DNA from: Planctomycetota bacterium | Lineage (GTDB): Bacteria > Planctomycetota > Phycisphaerae > Sedimentisphaerales > SG8-4 | Direction of reading: 5' to 3' | Length of the DNA stretch: 8,618 bases | Assembly (NCBI GenBank): GCA_030607345.1 | Contig: JAUWKC010000053.1 | Span: forward strand, 1 to 8,618 | Part shown: piece after piece, positions 1 to 6,222 of the stretch | Position numbering within the stretch: the first letter of the stretch is position 1 | Layout: each line of letters opens with the position of its first letter | Notes under the pieces: model-generated | What the model saw: only the letters and a program-made list of their open reading frames with translations | What the model was told of the DNA's origin: nothing | Databases searched by the model: none | Translations under genes and position numbers: made by a program

Positions 1-64
1 CAAGCTCCGACACAACCTGCCGCTTAAAGCTCATACTATAACGAATTACCAACCTCTGCTGCAT
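1..64 (-). CDS. IS3-family transposase OrfA, N-terminal fragment
   Basis: Only the first 21 codons are inside the window. The ATG is the complement of 62-64, and the peptide begins MQQRLVIRYSMSFKRQVVSE. The MSFKRQVVSE segment resembles the start of the helix-turn-helix OrfA proteins of IS3/IS150-type elements, which bind the element's ends and are joined to OrfB by frameshifting. A clear AGGAG ribosome-binding site (complement of 71-75) stands six bases before the ATG, which supports the start. The rest of the gene, including any DDE catalytic part, lies to the left. The identification rests on a short peptide. Confidence 0.55.
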   Translation of the reverse strand, partial: MQQRLVIRYSMSFKRQVVSEL

Positions 65-115
65 GATATTCTCCTACAATAAGTAACTCAAAAATATTTA
101 TGTGACAACTTATCA
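1..115 (-). mobile_element. Left end of an IS3-type insertion sequence (cut by window edge)
   Basis: The block holds the start of a transposase gene on the minus strand plus about 50 bases of leader. On the minus strand the leader begins TGATAAGTTGTCACAT, and a TG/CA terminus at 114-115 would be usual for this family. The boundary at 115 is inferred from that and from the point where the interrupted neighbouring reading frame begins. The opposite end and the target duplication lie outside the window, so the family assignment and exact edge are provisional. Confidence 0.45.
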
Positions 116-117
116 TA

Positions 118-1080
118 GGACAAGACACGTTCACTGGGCTCCTCAGTGCGGAGTTCTCACGTCTCGACGACAAGTACGAACACTGCCTGCCCGACCTTCG
201 ATCGGCGAAAACACTCCTTCTGGGGTCTGACTACAGTGGTGAATCGTCAAGCGCACCATACCTTGTGTTCTCGTTTCTCATGACATCGTTGGAGTCTTGG
301 TCCGAATGGGAACGGCAACGGTTACAGGTGAGACAAGAGTATCTTTCTGATCCCAGAAGGATGTCTTTCAAACGCCTCGGGGACACGCAGCGGAGGCGAG
401 CCTTAGTCCCATTACTAGATGCAGCGAACAGTCTGCATGGTTTGTCCTTCTCAGTCGCGTTGAACAAGAAATGCGAGTCGGTGTTTGCGGCAAGTCCGCC
501 TCTCGATATGAGTAATCCTGATTTTTATGCGTACCGTAAGTGGAAGCCAGCGGTCTTGGATAAAGCATTCTTCATACTCCACGTTCTTGGCGTACTGTTG
601 GCTGGTCTTGCAACTCCGGGACAAGATGTCATGTGGTTTACTGACGAGGACTGCATAGCGGCCAACGATGATAGAGTCTGTGAACTGACGCAATTGTTTG
701 CATGGATCAGCAGCCAGTATCTCACTTTCGATCTTGGTCGCTGCCGATGTGGTACCAGCCGATGCGACGATGGCTATAGGCAGATTGAGGATTTCCTAGC
801 GATTCCCGATATGGTTGCCGGTGCGCTTGCTGAGCAGATGCAATTCAGAAGTGCGGATCCAACCGAGTTGTCTGGCATTTTTTGGATGCATCGCGGTGAC
901 TTCTCCGACAAGACGCGGCACATAACGTGGTGGTACTCGAACTCCGGCAAACCACTCAAGCGGCTTTTTTGCATTGTTGACCCCACCGCTGATGGAAAAG
1001 GACATTTGATGAGTTGGTTCCATTTTCATGATCAGAAGGAAGAGGAGCCGAACAAGGCAGATGCAGGCGACGGCAAATAG
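118..1080 (+). pseudogene. Conserved hypothetical gene, 5' end removed by the adjacent insertion sequence
   Basis: The frame is open from 106, the codons from 118 read as normal protein, and it ends at TAG 1078-1080. There is no in-frame ATG, GTG or TTG before GTG 265, and that GTG has no ribosome-binding site. The codons before 265 include LLLGSDYSGE (about 211-243), which looks like a conserved protein core. The gene has therefore probably lost its true start to the insertion ending near 115. An annotator using the first start codon would give 265-1080 (271 residues). Acidic motifs GSDYSG, WFTDED and a late IEDFLAIPDMVAGAL faintly recall DUF3800/RNase H-like proteins, with the last resembling their terminal LQLAD-type helix. 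This is a hint rather than an assignment. WERQRLQVRQ...DPRRMSFKRL and RRRALVPLLDAAN also look conserved. No function is known to me. No frameshift is seen after 118, so the damage seems recent. Confidence 0.6.
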
Positions 1081-1385
1081 TCACGCCTTTGGGTATTTCC
1101 TTTGACGGCAAGTGCGGGTTTGGGTATTGGAAGGAGCGGATAGCGTATAGGGTTTAGGATTTGATAGAAAGAAATATGGCCGGGAAAAGGGGGAAATAGG
1201 TGACTGTCCCTAGTTTTCGGAGGACCCGGAGACTGTTCCAATGCATGCATTATGAAGCAAACTTGCACTGGAGGCGATTGTGACACGTCGTTTTGTAACG
1301 AGTGTCTGGCATCCTTTAGAAAAAATGAAACTTGGTCGACTACTAATGAATAATAAGTGTATAAACAATGATAAGGAGAAACAAA
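1081..1385. other. Gene-free stretch between the truncated gene and the exported-protein gene
   Basis: About 300 bases without a convincing gene. It contains an imperfect inverted repeat, GAAATAGG (1193-1200) against CCCTAGTTTTC (1208-1218), around the loop TGACTGT. A second GACTGTTCC lies at 1231-1239. Text of the GGTGACTGTCCC type is often seen in scattered bacterial intergenic repeats, so this may be a repeat remnant. No clear terminator for the upstream gene is visible. A weak TATAAA at 1360-1365 is too close to the next ribosome-binding site to be called as a promoter. Confidence 0.4.
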
Positions 1386-2363
1386 ATGGTGTACAAAAAG
1401 CGTGTTTTTTGCGTGCTTTATATTATGAGCAGCCTCTTTCCTGCCCAAGGAAGCACTTGGCACGAGCCCCTCTCAATCGAAATCATACCAGCCAGAGAGA
1501 AAATAGAGTACGGTGAGCCTGTTATCCTGAAGATAGATGTGGTATTAGAGAACCCATACATCTCAGCATACACGGGTAAACCTTCGGAGATTTACAACTT
1601 GGACGGAGTGAGACTGGCTATTGAAATTACGAAAACCCACCGAAGCTCGATATTCATTTTCCGGTTGCCGGTGAGGTTTCAATCTCAAAATGACACGGGG
1701 CGGGGGTATTCGACAGACGAAGTAATTTTGTGGGACTTATACAAGGAAAGGAAGAAGCTGATAGCAAACTTGATTTTCGACAGTCCCGGGACGTACAGGC
1801 TGACTCTAAAAAGAAAGAAGAAGGAAATCTCCAATGCAGTAGATGTAGTGGTGGAACCTTCAGAGTTGGGCGAAAGGGCTCTTTCTCTGCTGGCCGAACC
1901 AAATGACCTCGCCTTTCTAATGGGAGGCTTATTTAAGAGTCCGCAAACGGTATCGACGCTGAAAGAGGTAGGCAGACAATGCGAAGGCACCATCCTGGCG
2001 AAATGGGCAGCAGCTCGTCTCGGTATCGAGTATTTTGCCGACTTCCATAAAAAGCAGCCAAGCTTTGAAAAAGCCCGAAAGCTACATGAACAAGGCAAGC
2101 TGGAGGAGGAAGAATTTAACTGGGCCTGCCAATATCTCACTAAAGGGACCAGGCTGCCCGACGAATTTCCCCTTCGTTCCGAAGTCCTCGCCAAGCTTGT
2201 TGAACTTCAATACATAACCAAAGATTATCAGTACGCTATCAATTTGCTCACCGAGCTCGAAACAAAGTATCCCAAGAGCCGGTACGGGAAAAAAGCATCT
2301 TTATGGAAAGAGCAACTCCTTGCTGAGATGAACAAATCCGACCCAAACTCCCACGAGCAATAA
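1386..2363 (+). CDS. Exported protein with TPR-like C-terminal repeats, unknown function
   Basis: The start is ATG 1386 because AAGGAG (1373-1378) lies seven bases upstream. An in-frame ATG at 1368 would overlap that site and put charged residues (IRRNK) before the signal. From 1386 the product is 325 residues. Residues 1-22 form a signal peptide: basic MVYKKR, then a hydrophobic stretch, then a PAQG cleavage region. Residues about 25-160 look beta-rich and resemble an extracytoplasmic Ig-like domain. About 171-220 is helical. About 260-317, including AINLLTELETKYPKSRYGKKA, has the pattern of the tetratricopeptide repeats found in YbgF-like and outer-membrane-assembly proteins. It probably sits in the periplasm or at the cell surface and binds a partner protein. 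The stop TAA is followed in the same frame by a membrane anchor (separate entry), so the visible protein may be a shortened form of an anchored one. No neighbour indicates a role. Confidence 0.7.
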   Translation: MVYKKRVFCVLYIMSSLFPAQGSTWHEPLSIEIIPAREKIEYGEPVILKIDVVLENPYISAYTGKPSEIYNLDGVRLAIEITKTHRSSIFIFRLPVRFQSQNDTGRGYSTDEVILWDLYKERKKLIANLIFDSPGTYRLTLKRKKKEISNAVDVVVEPSELGERALSLLAEPNDLAFLMGGLFKSPQTVSTLKEVGRQCEGTILAKWAAARLGIEYFADFHKKQPSFEKARKLHEQGKLEEEEFNWACQYLTKGTRLPDEFPLRSEVLAKLVELQYITKDYQYAINLLTELETKYPKSRYGKKASLWKEQLLAEMNKSDPNSHEQ

Positions 2364-2459
2364 CCCGGCGTATTAGGCGTTGTTGGAGGTATCGGCGTGG
2401 CAATTGCCGCTGGGGTTGTTTTAGTTGTGCTACTGCGAAAAAAGCCAAGGGCAAAGTAA
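2364..2459 (+). pseudogene. In-frame C-terminal membrane anchor behind the stop codon of the exported-protein gene
   Basis: TAA at 2361-2363 is followed without frame change by 31 sense codons and TAA at 2457-2459. They begin PGVLGVVGGIGVAIAAG, continue with a Val/Leu run into LLRKKPRAK, and together make one transmembrane helix with a basic cytoplasmic tail. That is the standard shape of a C-terminal anchor. The segment has no start codon or ribosome-binding site suitable for an independent gene. The simplest reading is that the gene once ended at 2459 and gained a nonsense codon at 2361, for example CAA to TAA. Stop-codon readthrough is the less likely alternative. A sequencing error would give the same picture. 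Confidence 0.6.
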
Positions 2460-2499
2460 GGACGCTCCGGCGGGCCCAGGCTCTCGGCCCATCGGCGCG

Positions 2500-2770
2500 A
2501 CAATGCGGGATGTGGTGGAATTGAAGGCCTGGATTCAAGAAGCCTCCTGCAGCGGGATCAGAATACTCAAAGACGCCGCCCGGAAACTATCGATATGGAA
2601 GCCATTTATCCTGAACCGGCACAAGCACCGTATCAGCCACCGGAACGCTGGAGGCAATCAACGGCAAGAGCGGAATCGTGCAACGCAACGCCTACGGCTG
2701 CCGGGACGACGAATACCTTAAACTCAGAATCTTCAATTTGCACAAGTTAAGCTACGCATTATCCGGATGA
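2500..2770 (+). pseudogene. ISL3-family transposase, 3' remnant with frameshift
   Basis: From about 2500 one frame reads VVELKAWIQEASCSGI and on to KHRIS (ending 2637). After one surplus C at 2638 the next frame continues TGTLEAINGK (from 2639), then NAYGCRDDEYLKLRIFNLHK, and ends at TGA 2768-2770. Joined, the parts give RISTGTLEAINGK, which matches the C-terminal part of ISL3-family (IS204/IS1001/IS1165) DDE transposases. There the Glu of the LEG-NNK-type motif is the third catalytic acid and the AYGFRD-type motif follows. The Glu is kept, but the upstream catalytic Asp residues are absent because the 5' part of the gene is missing. This is a dead fragment. The left limit is uncertain by some tens of bases. 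Confidence 0.7.
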
Positions 2771-2893
2771 ACCGTTTATTTGCCGCGAGTGTCAGCCGGC
2801 AGAAGACCTTGCGGCGCAAGCACAATGCAGGGGCATTCTATCCGCCGGCAGAATTCGTAGTTTCTTGTTCTTTGGGGAGCCTGCGCTCTGTAA

Positions 2894-3025
2894 TACCAAG
2901 TCAACTTAGCAAGTGCGCTTAGTGTAATGGCGGTTCAGGTATTATTCTCACTGCATGTTACGGTAAACTGGATTGGCGCTTCGGCGGGAATGACAATGGG
3001 GCGCAATAATTAACTTGACTTGGTA
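2894..3025. mobile_element. MITE-like element with terminal inverted repeats
   Basis: TACCAAGTCAACTTA at 2894-2908 is matched on the opposite strand by TAACTTGACTTGGTA at 3011-3025, 15 bases with one mismatch. Both ends are flanked by TAA (2891-2893 and 3026-3028), as expected of a 3-bp target duplication. The 132-bp unit has no coding capacity. Its inner part includes GGATTGGCGCTTCGGCGGGA, a stem-loop-like stretch resembling the GGATTCCCGC...GCGGGAATGAC repeats common in bacterial intergenic DNA. The structure fits a small non-autonomous transposon moved by a transposase elsewhere in the genome. Confidence 0.65.
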
Positions 3026-3079
3026 TAAGTGCGTATCTGCAAGGAAATTACATTTTACCACCGGGCCGGGAATATTTTA

Positions 3080-3109
3080 TTGACAAGGCGTCTACCAAGA
3101 GCTTATAGT
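3080..3109 (+). promoter_or_regulatory. Sigma-70-like promoter of the rex-hydrogenase operon
   Basis: TTGACA at 3080-3085 is a perfect -35 box. TATAGT at 3104-3109 is a one-mismatch -10 box with an 18-base spacer. Transcription would start near 3116, about 45 bases before the rex start codon. This is the only strong promoter seen before the co-directional operon, which otherwise has gaps of 21 bases or less. Confidence 0.65.
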
Positions 3110-3117
3110 ATCGAACT

Positions 3118-3135
3118 TTGTGAATGTGAACTCAA
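3118..3135 (+). promoter_or_regulatory. Candidate Rex operator
   Basis: TTGTGAATGTGAACTCAA resembles the known Rex site TTGTGA-N6-TCACAA. The left half is perfect and the right half, ACTCAA, matches at four of six positions. It lies just downstream of the -10 box, where a bound repressor would block transcription, and directly upstream of rex. The degenerate right half keeps confidence moderate. Confidence 0.4.
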
Positions 3136-3160
3136 GTGTTAAGTAACCGTAGTTTATTTT

Positions 3161-3784
3161 ATGAGATACCACAGAGTTCCGGATGAGACTATCCGTCGGT
3201 TGCCGGTTTACCTGAGGGGCCTGCTGTTTCTGGCAGAAAATGGCCGGGAGAGCGTATCAAGCAGGAACCTGGCAGAGTTGCTCGGTGTAAACGCCTGGCA
3301 GATAAGAAAGGACTTTTCTTACTTCGGCGACTTCGGCACGCGTGGGGTAGGCTATGAAATAAAAACGCTGACGAGCCAGATAAAAAAGATTCTCAGGCTT
3401 GATATTGGAAGAAAAATCGCTGTAGTTGGTATTGGGAATCTTGGCTCGGCGGTTCTGGCATATCGTGGTTTCGGAATATATGGTTTTGCTATAGCCGCCG
3501 CGTTCGACAGCGACCCAGGGAAAATAGGCAAGAAAACAGGAAACGTTGAGATTGAGGATGTCGCGAACTTAGGGACGTTGAAAAAGAGGGAAATCGACCT
3601 GGCGATTATCACGGTACCTCAGGACGCGGCCCAGGCAACGGCTGACAGGCTGGTGGAGGCAGGAATAAGGGCTATTTTGAACTTTTCGCCCTGTTATATT
3701 ACGGTGCCGAAGAAAGTCAAAGTGATAACGATTGATATTGCTATGGACCTTGCTCGACTGCCTTATTATATGCCGACAAGCTAA
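3161..3784 (+). CDS. rex: Redox-sensing transcriptional repressor Rex
   Basis: At 207 residues the protein has the normal Rex length and domain order. Residues 1-75 form a winged-helix DNA-binding domain: IRRLPVYLRGL, then AELLGVNAWQIRKDFSYFGDFG at about 38-59, then TRGVGYEI. A Rossmann NAD(H)-binding domain follows, with VVGIGNLGSA at 88-97 carrying the GxGxxG loop, and a C-terminal helix around IDIAMDLARLPYYM that swaps between subunits in the dimer. Rex proteins release DNA when NADH is high relative to NAD+, which switches on fermentative and respiratory NADH-disposal genes. The start fits the family N-terminus, although no good ribosome-binding site precedes ATG 3161. The gene shares a promoter with the hydrogenase genes downstream, which implies autoregulation and direct control of that operon. 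Confidence 0.95.
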   Translation: MRYHRVPDETIRRLPVYLRGLLFLAENGRESVSSRNLAELLGVNAWQIRKDFSYFGDFGTRGVGYEIKTLTSQIKKILRLDIGRKIAVVGIGNLGSAVLAYRGFGIYGFAIAAAFDSDPGKIGKKTGNVEIEDVANLGTLKKREIDLAIITVPQDAAQATADRLVEAGIRAILNFSPCYITVPKKVKVITIDIAMDLARLPYYMPTS

Positions 3785-3805
3785 ATTACAAGGTAACGAG
3801 AAGAA

Positions 3806-4855
3806 ATGAAAACCGTTTTTGCAAGTAAACTCGAACCGCTTTTGGGCGCCGTCGCCGAACAGATGGAGCTCTACGTACCCCAAAAAAGCGGCGACTACTA
3901 TGTGTTCAGGCGGTACGACCGTTCCGCCGACGTACCTGTCGAATTGAATAACATCCGCACGTGTACGCCGGTGAAGGAGTTTTTGTTTCCTCTTCGGGAA
4001 ACGGCTGCGGTCTATCCCGAGCCGATTGAGAGCGAGCAGGTAAAACCCTTCGCGGTCTTCGGACTGAAACAGTGCGACCTGCGTTCGATGGCAATCCTCG
4101 ACAAGGTGTTCAAAGACGATGAATTCAAGGACCCTTCCTACATAGAGCGGCGAGAGAAGATGTTCATAATCGCTTCGGACTGCTCAGAGCCGGGCGAAAG
4201 CTGCTTCTGCAACATCCTCGACGGCAAGGCGTACGCGAGCAGCGGATTTGATTTGAACGTTTCGAAAGTGCGCGACGGCTTCATCGTCGAGGCCGGCTCG
4301 GACAAAGGCGATGACTTTATCGAAAAGCATTCACAGCTTTTCAGCGAAGCGCCCGAAGCGCTGCTTACTGAGCGAGAGCAAGACAGGGCCAAAACGCAAC
4401 AGCAGCTCGAGGAAAACAACGCGGAGCTTCAGTTTGACGCACCGCTGAAAGAGATTTTCGAAAGCGGCCAGGATTCCGACGTTTTTGACATCGAGGCGAA
4501 AACCTGCATCGAATGCCAGGCCTGCACGCGGATATGTCCGACGTGTCACTGTTTCTATCTGTATGACGCGACCAGGGGCGATTATTTTGCCAAGATGAAG
4601 ATGTGGGACAGTTGTATGAGAATGGCCTATGCCGAGGTCGCCGGCGGTGCCAACCCCAATAAGGTCCTTGGGGACAGGCTCAAACACCGGCTTTTTCACA
4701 AGTTTGTGTACTTTCTCGACAGATACGGCCTTGAGATGTGCGTCGGCTGCGGCAGGTGCGTTGACGCCGACGCGGGCGGCATCGACATACGTCAGATGTT
4801 CAAAAAACTGAACGAAGAACTACAAAGCAAGGATAAAGCAGAAGTCGCAAAATGA
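3806..4855 (+). CDS. HydB/AsrA-like 4Fe-4S subunit (hydrogenase or sulfite-reductase electron-transfer beta subunit)
   Basis: The 349 residues match the beta subunits of soluble NAD(P)-linked sulfhydrogenases (HydB) and anaerobic sulfite reductase subunit A (AsrA). In those complexes the protein passes electrons between a flavoprotein partner and the catalytic subunits. The N-terminal part carries the family core, with FGLKQCDLRSMAILDKVF at about 86-103 and a short Cys-rich SDCSEPGESCFCN. The C-terminal dicluster has a first motif with Cys 234, 237, 240 and 244 followed by PTCHC. The second motif has Cys 312, 315 and 318, but Asp 322 where the fourth Cys of CxxCxxCxxxC is expected, and it lacks the usual Pro after it. 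The gene follows rex by 21 bases, and its stop overlaps the next start (ATGA, 4852-4855). Context favours HydB over AsrA because no sulfite-reductase catalytic gene is nearby and hydrogenase genes follow. Confidence 0.85.
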   Translation: MKTVFASKLEPLLGAVAEQMELYVPQKSGDYYVFRRYDRSADVPVELNNIRTCTPVKEFLFPLRETAAVYPEPIESEQVKPFAVFGLKQCDLRSMAILDKVFKDDEFKDPSYIERREKMFIIASDCSEPGESCFCNILDGKAYASSGFDLNVSKVRDGFIVEAGSDKGDDFIEKHSQLFSEAPEALLTEREQDRAKTQQQLEENNAELQFDAPLKEIFESGQDSDVFDIEAKTCIECQACTRICPTCHCFYLYDATRGDYFAKMKMWDSCMRMAYAEVAGGANPNKVLGDRLKHRLFHKFVYFLDRYGLEMCVGCGRCVDADAGGIDIRQMFKKLNEELQSKDKAEVAK

Positions 4856-5673
4856 ACGAGAATCCCTACCAGCCTGTAAACGCCGAAATTGTGGACATAA
4901 TTGACGAATCGCCCACGATAAAGAGCTTCGTTGTTGTCCCTGAAAAGCCCTTCAAATTCGAGACGGGTCAGTTCGTCGAGCTGACGCTGCCGGGCGAGGG
5001 CGAAGCACCATTTACGCCGTCGTCGTCGCCGGCCGAGACGGACAAAATGGAAATCACGATTATGAAGGCCGGCCGGGTTACCACACTGCTGCACGACTGC
5101 AAGAGCGGACAAAAGGTCGGGCTTCGCGGTCCATTCGGCAACGGCTATCCCGTGGATGACTTCGCGGGCAAAGAAGTTTACATAGTCGGCGGCGGCGTGG
5201 GGCTGGCGCCTATAAGGTCGCTGTTCCTAACGCTCGTCGACAGAATCAAGGATTTCAAGGCAGTTGTATGCAGATACGGCGCCAGAACACCGGAGGATTT
5301 CATATGCAAAGACGCCCTGTTTGGTCCCTGGCAGAAGATTGGCGGCGTTGACATCAAACTGACGGTGGACGAGGCGAACGGCAACTGGAAAGACAACGTG
5401 GGCGTGGTGACCACGATATTGGACCCGAAGGACGTGGATGCCGGCAGCGCTGTTGCGGTGGTCTGCGGGCCGCCTATTATGATGAAGTTCGCCACGTTAA
5501 AGCTGCTGGAGCACGGTTTCGAAGACGATAGAATCTATCTTTCGATGGAAAAGAATATGAGCTGCGGAATAGGAAAGTGCGGACATTGTATGATTGGCAA
5601 ATACTACGTATGCAAAGATGGCCCGGTGTTTACTTATGAGCAGGTAAAGGGCTACCCCAAAATATGGGACTGA
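4852..5673 (+). CDS. HydG/AsrB/PyrK-like FAD-NAD(P)-[2Fe-2S] oxidoreductase subunit
   Basis: A 273-residue flavoprotein of the ferredoxin-NADP reductase superfamily. The N-terminal beta-barrel (about 8-105) has GQFVELTLPGEGEAPFTPSS as its FAD-binding region. The nucleotide-binding domain has YIVGGGVGLAPIRSLF from about residue 107 and VVCGPPIMMKF further on. The C-terminal [2Fe-2S] motif has Cys 238, 243, 246 and 254 (CGIGKCGHC, then C), as in PyrK, AsrB and sulfhydrogenase gamma subunits. The protein should take electrons from NAD(P)H or deliver them to NAD(P)+, passing them through FAD and the [2Fe-2S] centre to the HydB-like partner. The start ATG 4852 overlaps the previous stop by four bases, which supports translational coupling and a stoichiometric pair. 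NADH or NADPH preference cannot be read with confidence. It is soluble, with no membrane segment. Confidence 0.88.
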   Translation: MNENPYQPVNAEIVDIIDESPTIKSFVVVPEKPFKFETGQFVELTLPGEGEAPFTPSSSPAETDKMEITIMKAGRVTTLLHDCKSGQKVGLRGPFGNGYPVDDFAGKEVYIVGGGVGLAPIRSLFLTLVDRIKDFKAVVCRYGARTPEDFICKDALFGPWQKIGGVDIKLTVDEANGNWKDNVGVVTTILDPKDVDAGSAVAVVCGPPIMMKFATLKLLEHGFEDDRIYLSMEKNMSCGIGKCGHCMIGKYYVCKDGPVFTYEQVKGYPKIWD

Positions 5674-5688
5674 TATGAGATACGAATT

Positions 5689-6222
5689 ATGGCAGCAAAG
5701 CTGATAATAGATTTGGCGAAAGTGAGACTGCAGGATGAATCGAAGGTGCGGTGCTCCTACAAGCATCATCCCGAAAACAAGGGAATCGATGCCTTGCTGG
5801 AGATGATTCGCTTTGCGCTGATTTGCCGCAGGTGCGAAGTGGCGCCCTGCATCGAAGCCTGTCCGCAGGGCGCTCTGGAGAAGGTCCCCAGCGAAAGCAA
5901 CGACGCGGGCATTCTAAAACGCGCCAATATGCTGTGCACTGCGTGCGGTTCGTGCGCGATAGCGTGCCCTTTCGGCACGATATATACGGACCTTATTCCC
6001 TATCCGAGCAGCGTGTGCGACCGCTGCAAAGGCAGATTGGCGCCGGGTGAAAAACCGCTATGCGCCGAGACCTGCAGCGACGGCAGCATAGAATATCGAG
6101 AAGTCGACCTGAATAAGGAAAAGGATTTGACAGAGGTTTTTGAAGATATTGTAGTAAGAGTTTCCGGCGGCGTCCTGTGGGAGCCGTTTTTGAGGCAAGA
6201 CAAAGAAAAGGCCAAGAAATGA
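5689..6222 (+). CDS. HycB/CooF-like polyferredoxin electron-transfer subunit with a degenerate first cluster motif
   Basis: A 177-residue protein of the DmsB/HycB/CooF type that carries electrons between a donor and the hydrogenase small subunit. Motif II has Cys 46, 49, 54 and 58 (CRRCEVAPCIEACP). Motif III has Cys 83, 86, 89 and 93 (CTACGSCAIACP). Motif IV has Cys 110, 113, 125 and 129. Where motif I should be, only Cys 22 remains. Positions 12, 15 and 18, at exactly CxxCxxCxxxC spacing, are Val, Gln and Ser. Three [4Fe-4S] clusters are therefore likely instead of four. The start follows the preceding stop by 15 bases and has only a weak ribosome-binding site. The stop overlaps the membrane-subunit start (ATGA, 6219-6222). 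Its place between the flavoprotein pair and the hydrogenase genes suits a bridge between the two modules. Confidence 0.88.
   Translation: MAAKLIIDLAKVRLQDESKVRCSYKHHPENKGIDALLEMIRFALICRRCEVAPCIEACPQGALEKVPSESNDAGILKRANMLCTACGSCAIACPFGTIYTDLIPYPSSVCDRCKGRLAPGEKPLCAETCSDGSIEYREVDLNKEKDLTEVFEDIVVRVSGGVLWEPFLRQDKEKAKK

Larger units (their letters stand above)
2771..3160. other. Gene-free stretch before rex
   Basis: Nearly 400 bases lie between the transposase remnant and rex. From 2771 to 2890 nothing coding is convincing. A 10-base direct repeat, GCCGGCAGAA, occurs at 2795-2804 and 2844-2853 and may be left over from the transposon end. The MITE-like element follows, and then the rex promoter region (3080-3160). 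Confidence 0.5.

Noticed and set aside
1252..1353. 33-codon open frame with four Cys (MKQTCTGGDCDTSFCNEC...) resembling a tiny zinc-binding peptide
   Set aside because: There is no ribosome-binding site or promoter and the spacing fits no known knuckle well. It may be chance, so it is recorded only here.
1368..1385. Earlier start for the exported protein at ATG 1368
   Set aside because: The ribosome-binding site AAGGAG lies between this ATG and ATG 1386, and the signal peptide is more typical from 1386.
1032..1463. Minus-strand open frame of 143 codons across the intergenic stretch
   Set aside because: It overlaps the end of one gene and the well-supported start and signal peptide of another, has low-complexity Pro/Ser/His-rich text and shows no recognisable motif.
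2425..2721. 98-codon open frame taken as a gene of its own
   Set aside because: Its middle part is the front half of the ISL3 transposase remnant. The left part is the out-of-frame anchor region and the right part lies beyond the frameshift.
2767..2922. 51-codon open frame beginning at the transposase stop (MNRLFAASVS...)
   Set aside because: It runs into the MITE-like element, has no ribosome-binding site and no family resemblance.
3806..5673. AsrA/AsrB anaerobic sulfite reductase as the identity of the first two operon genes
   Set aside because: The subunits are homologous, but no AsrC-type sirohaem gene is present and the genes run directly into a hydrogenase module.
6177..6218. Upstream start for the NuoH-like protein
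   Set aside because: It would overlap the polyferredoxin gene by 46 bases and add a charged tail before the first membrane helix. ATG 6219 gives the standard ATGA coupling.
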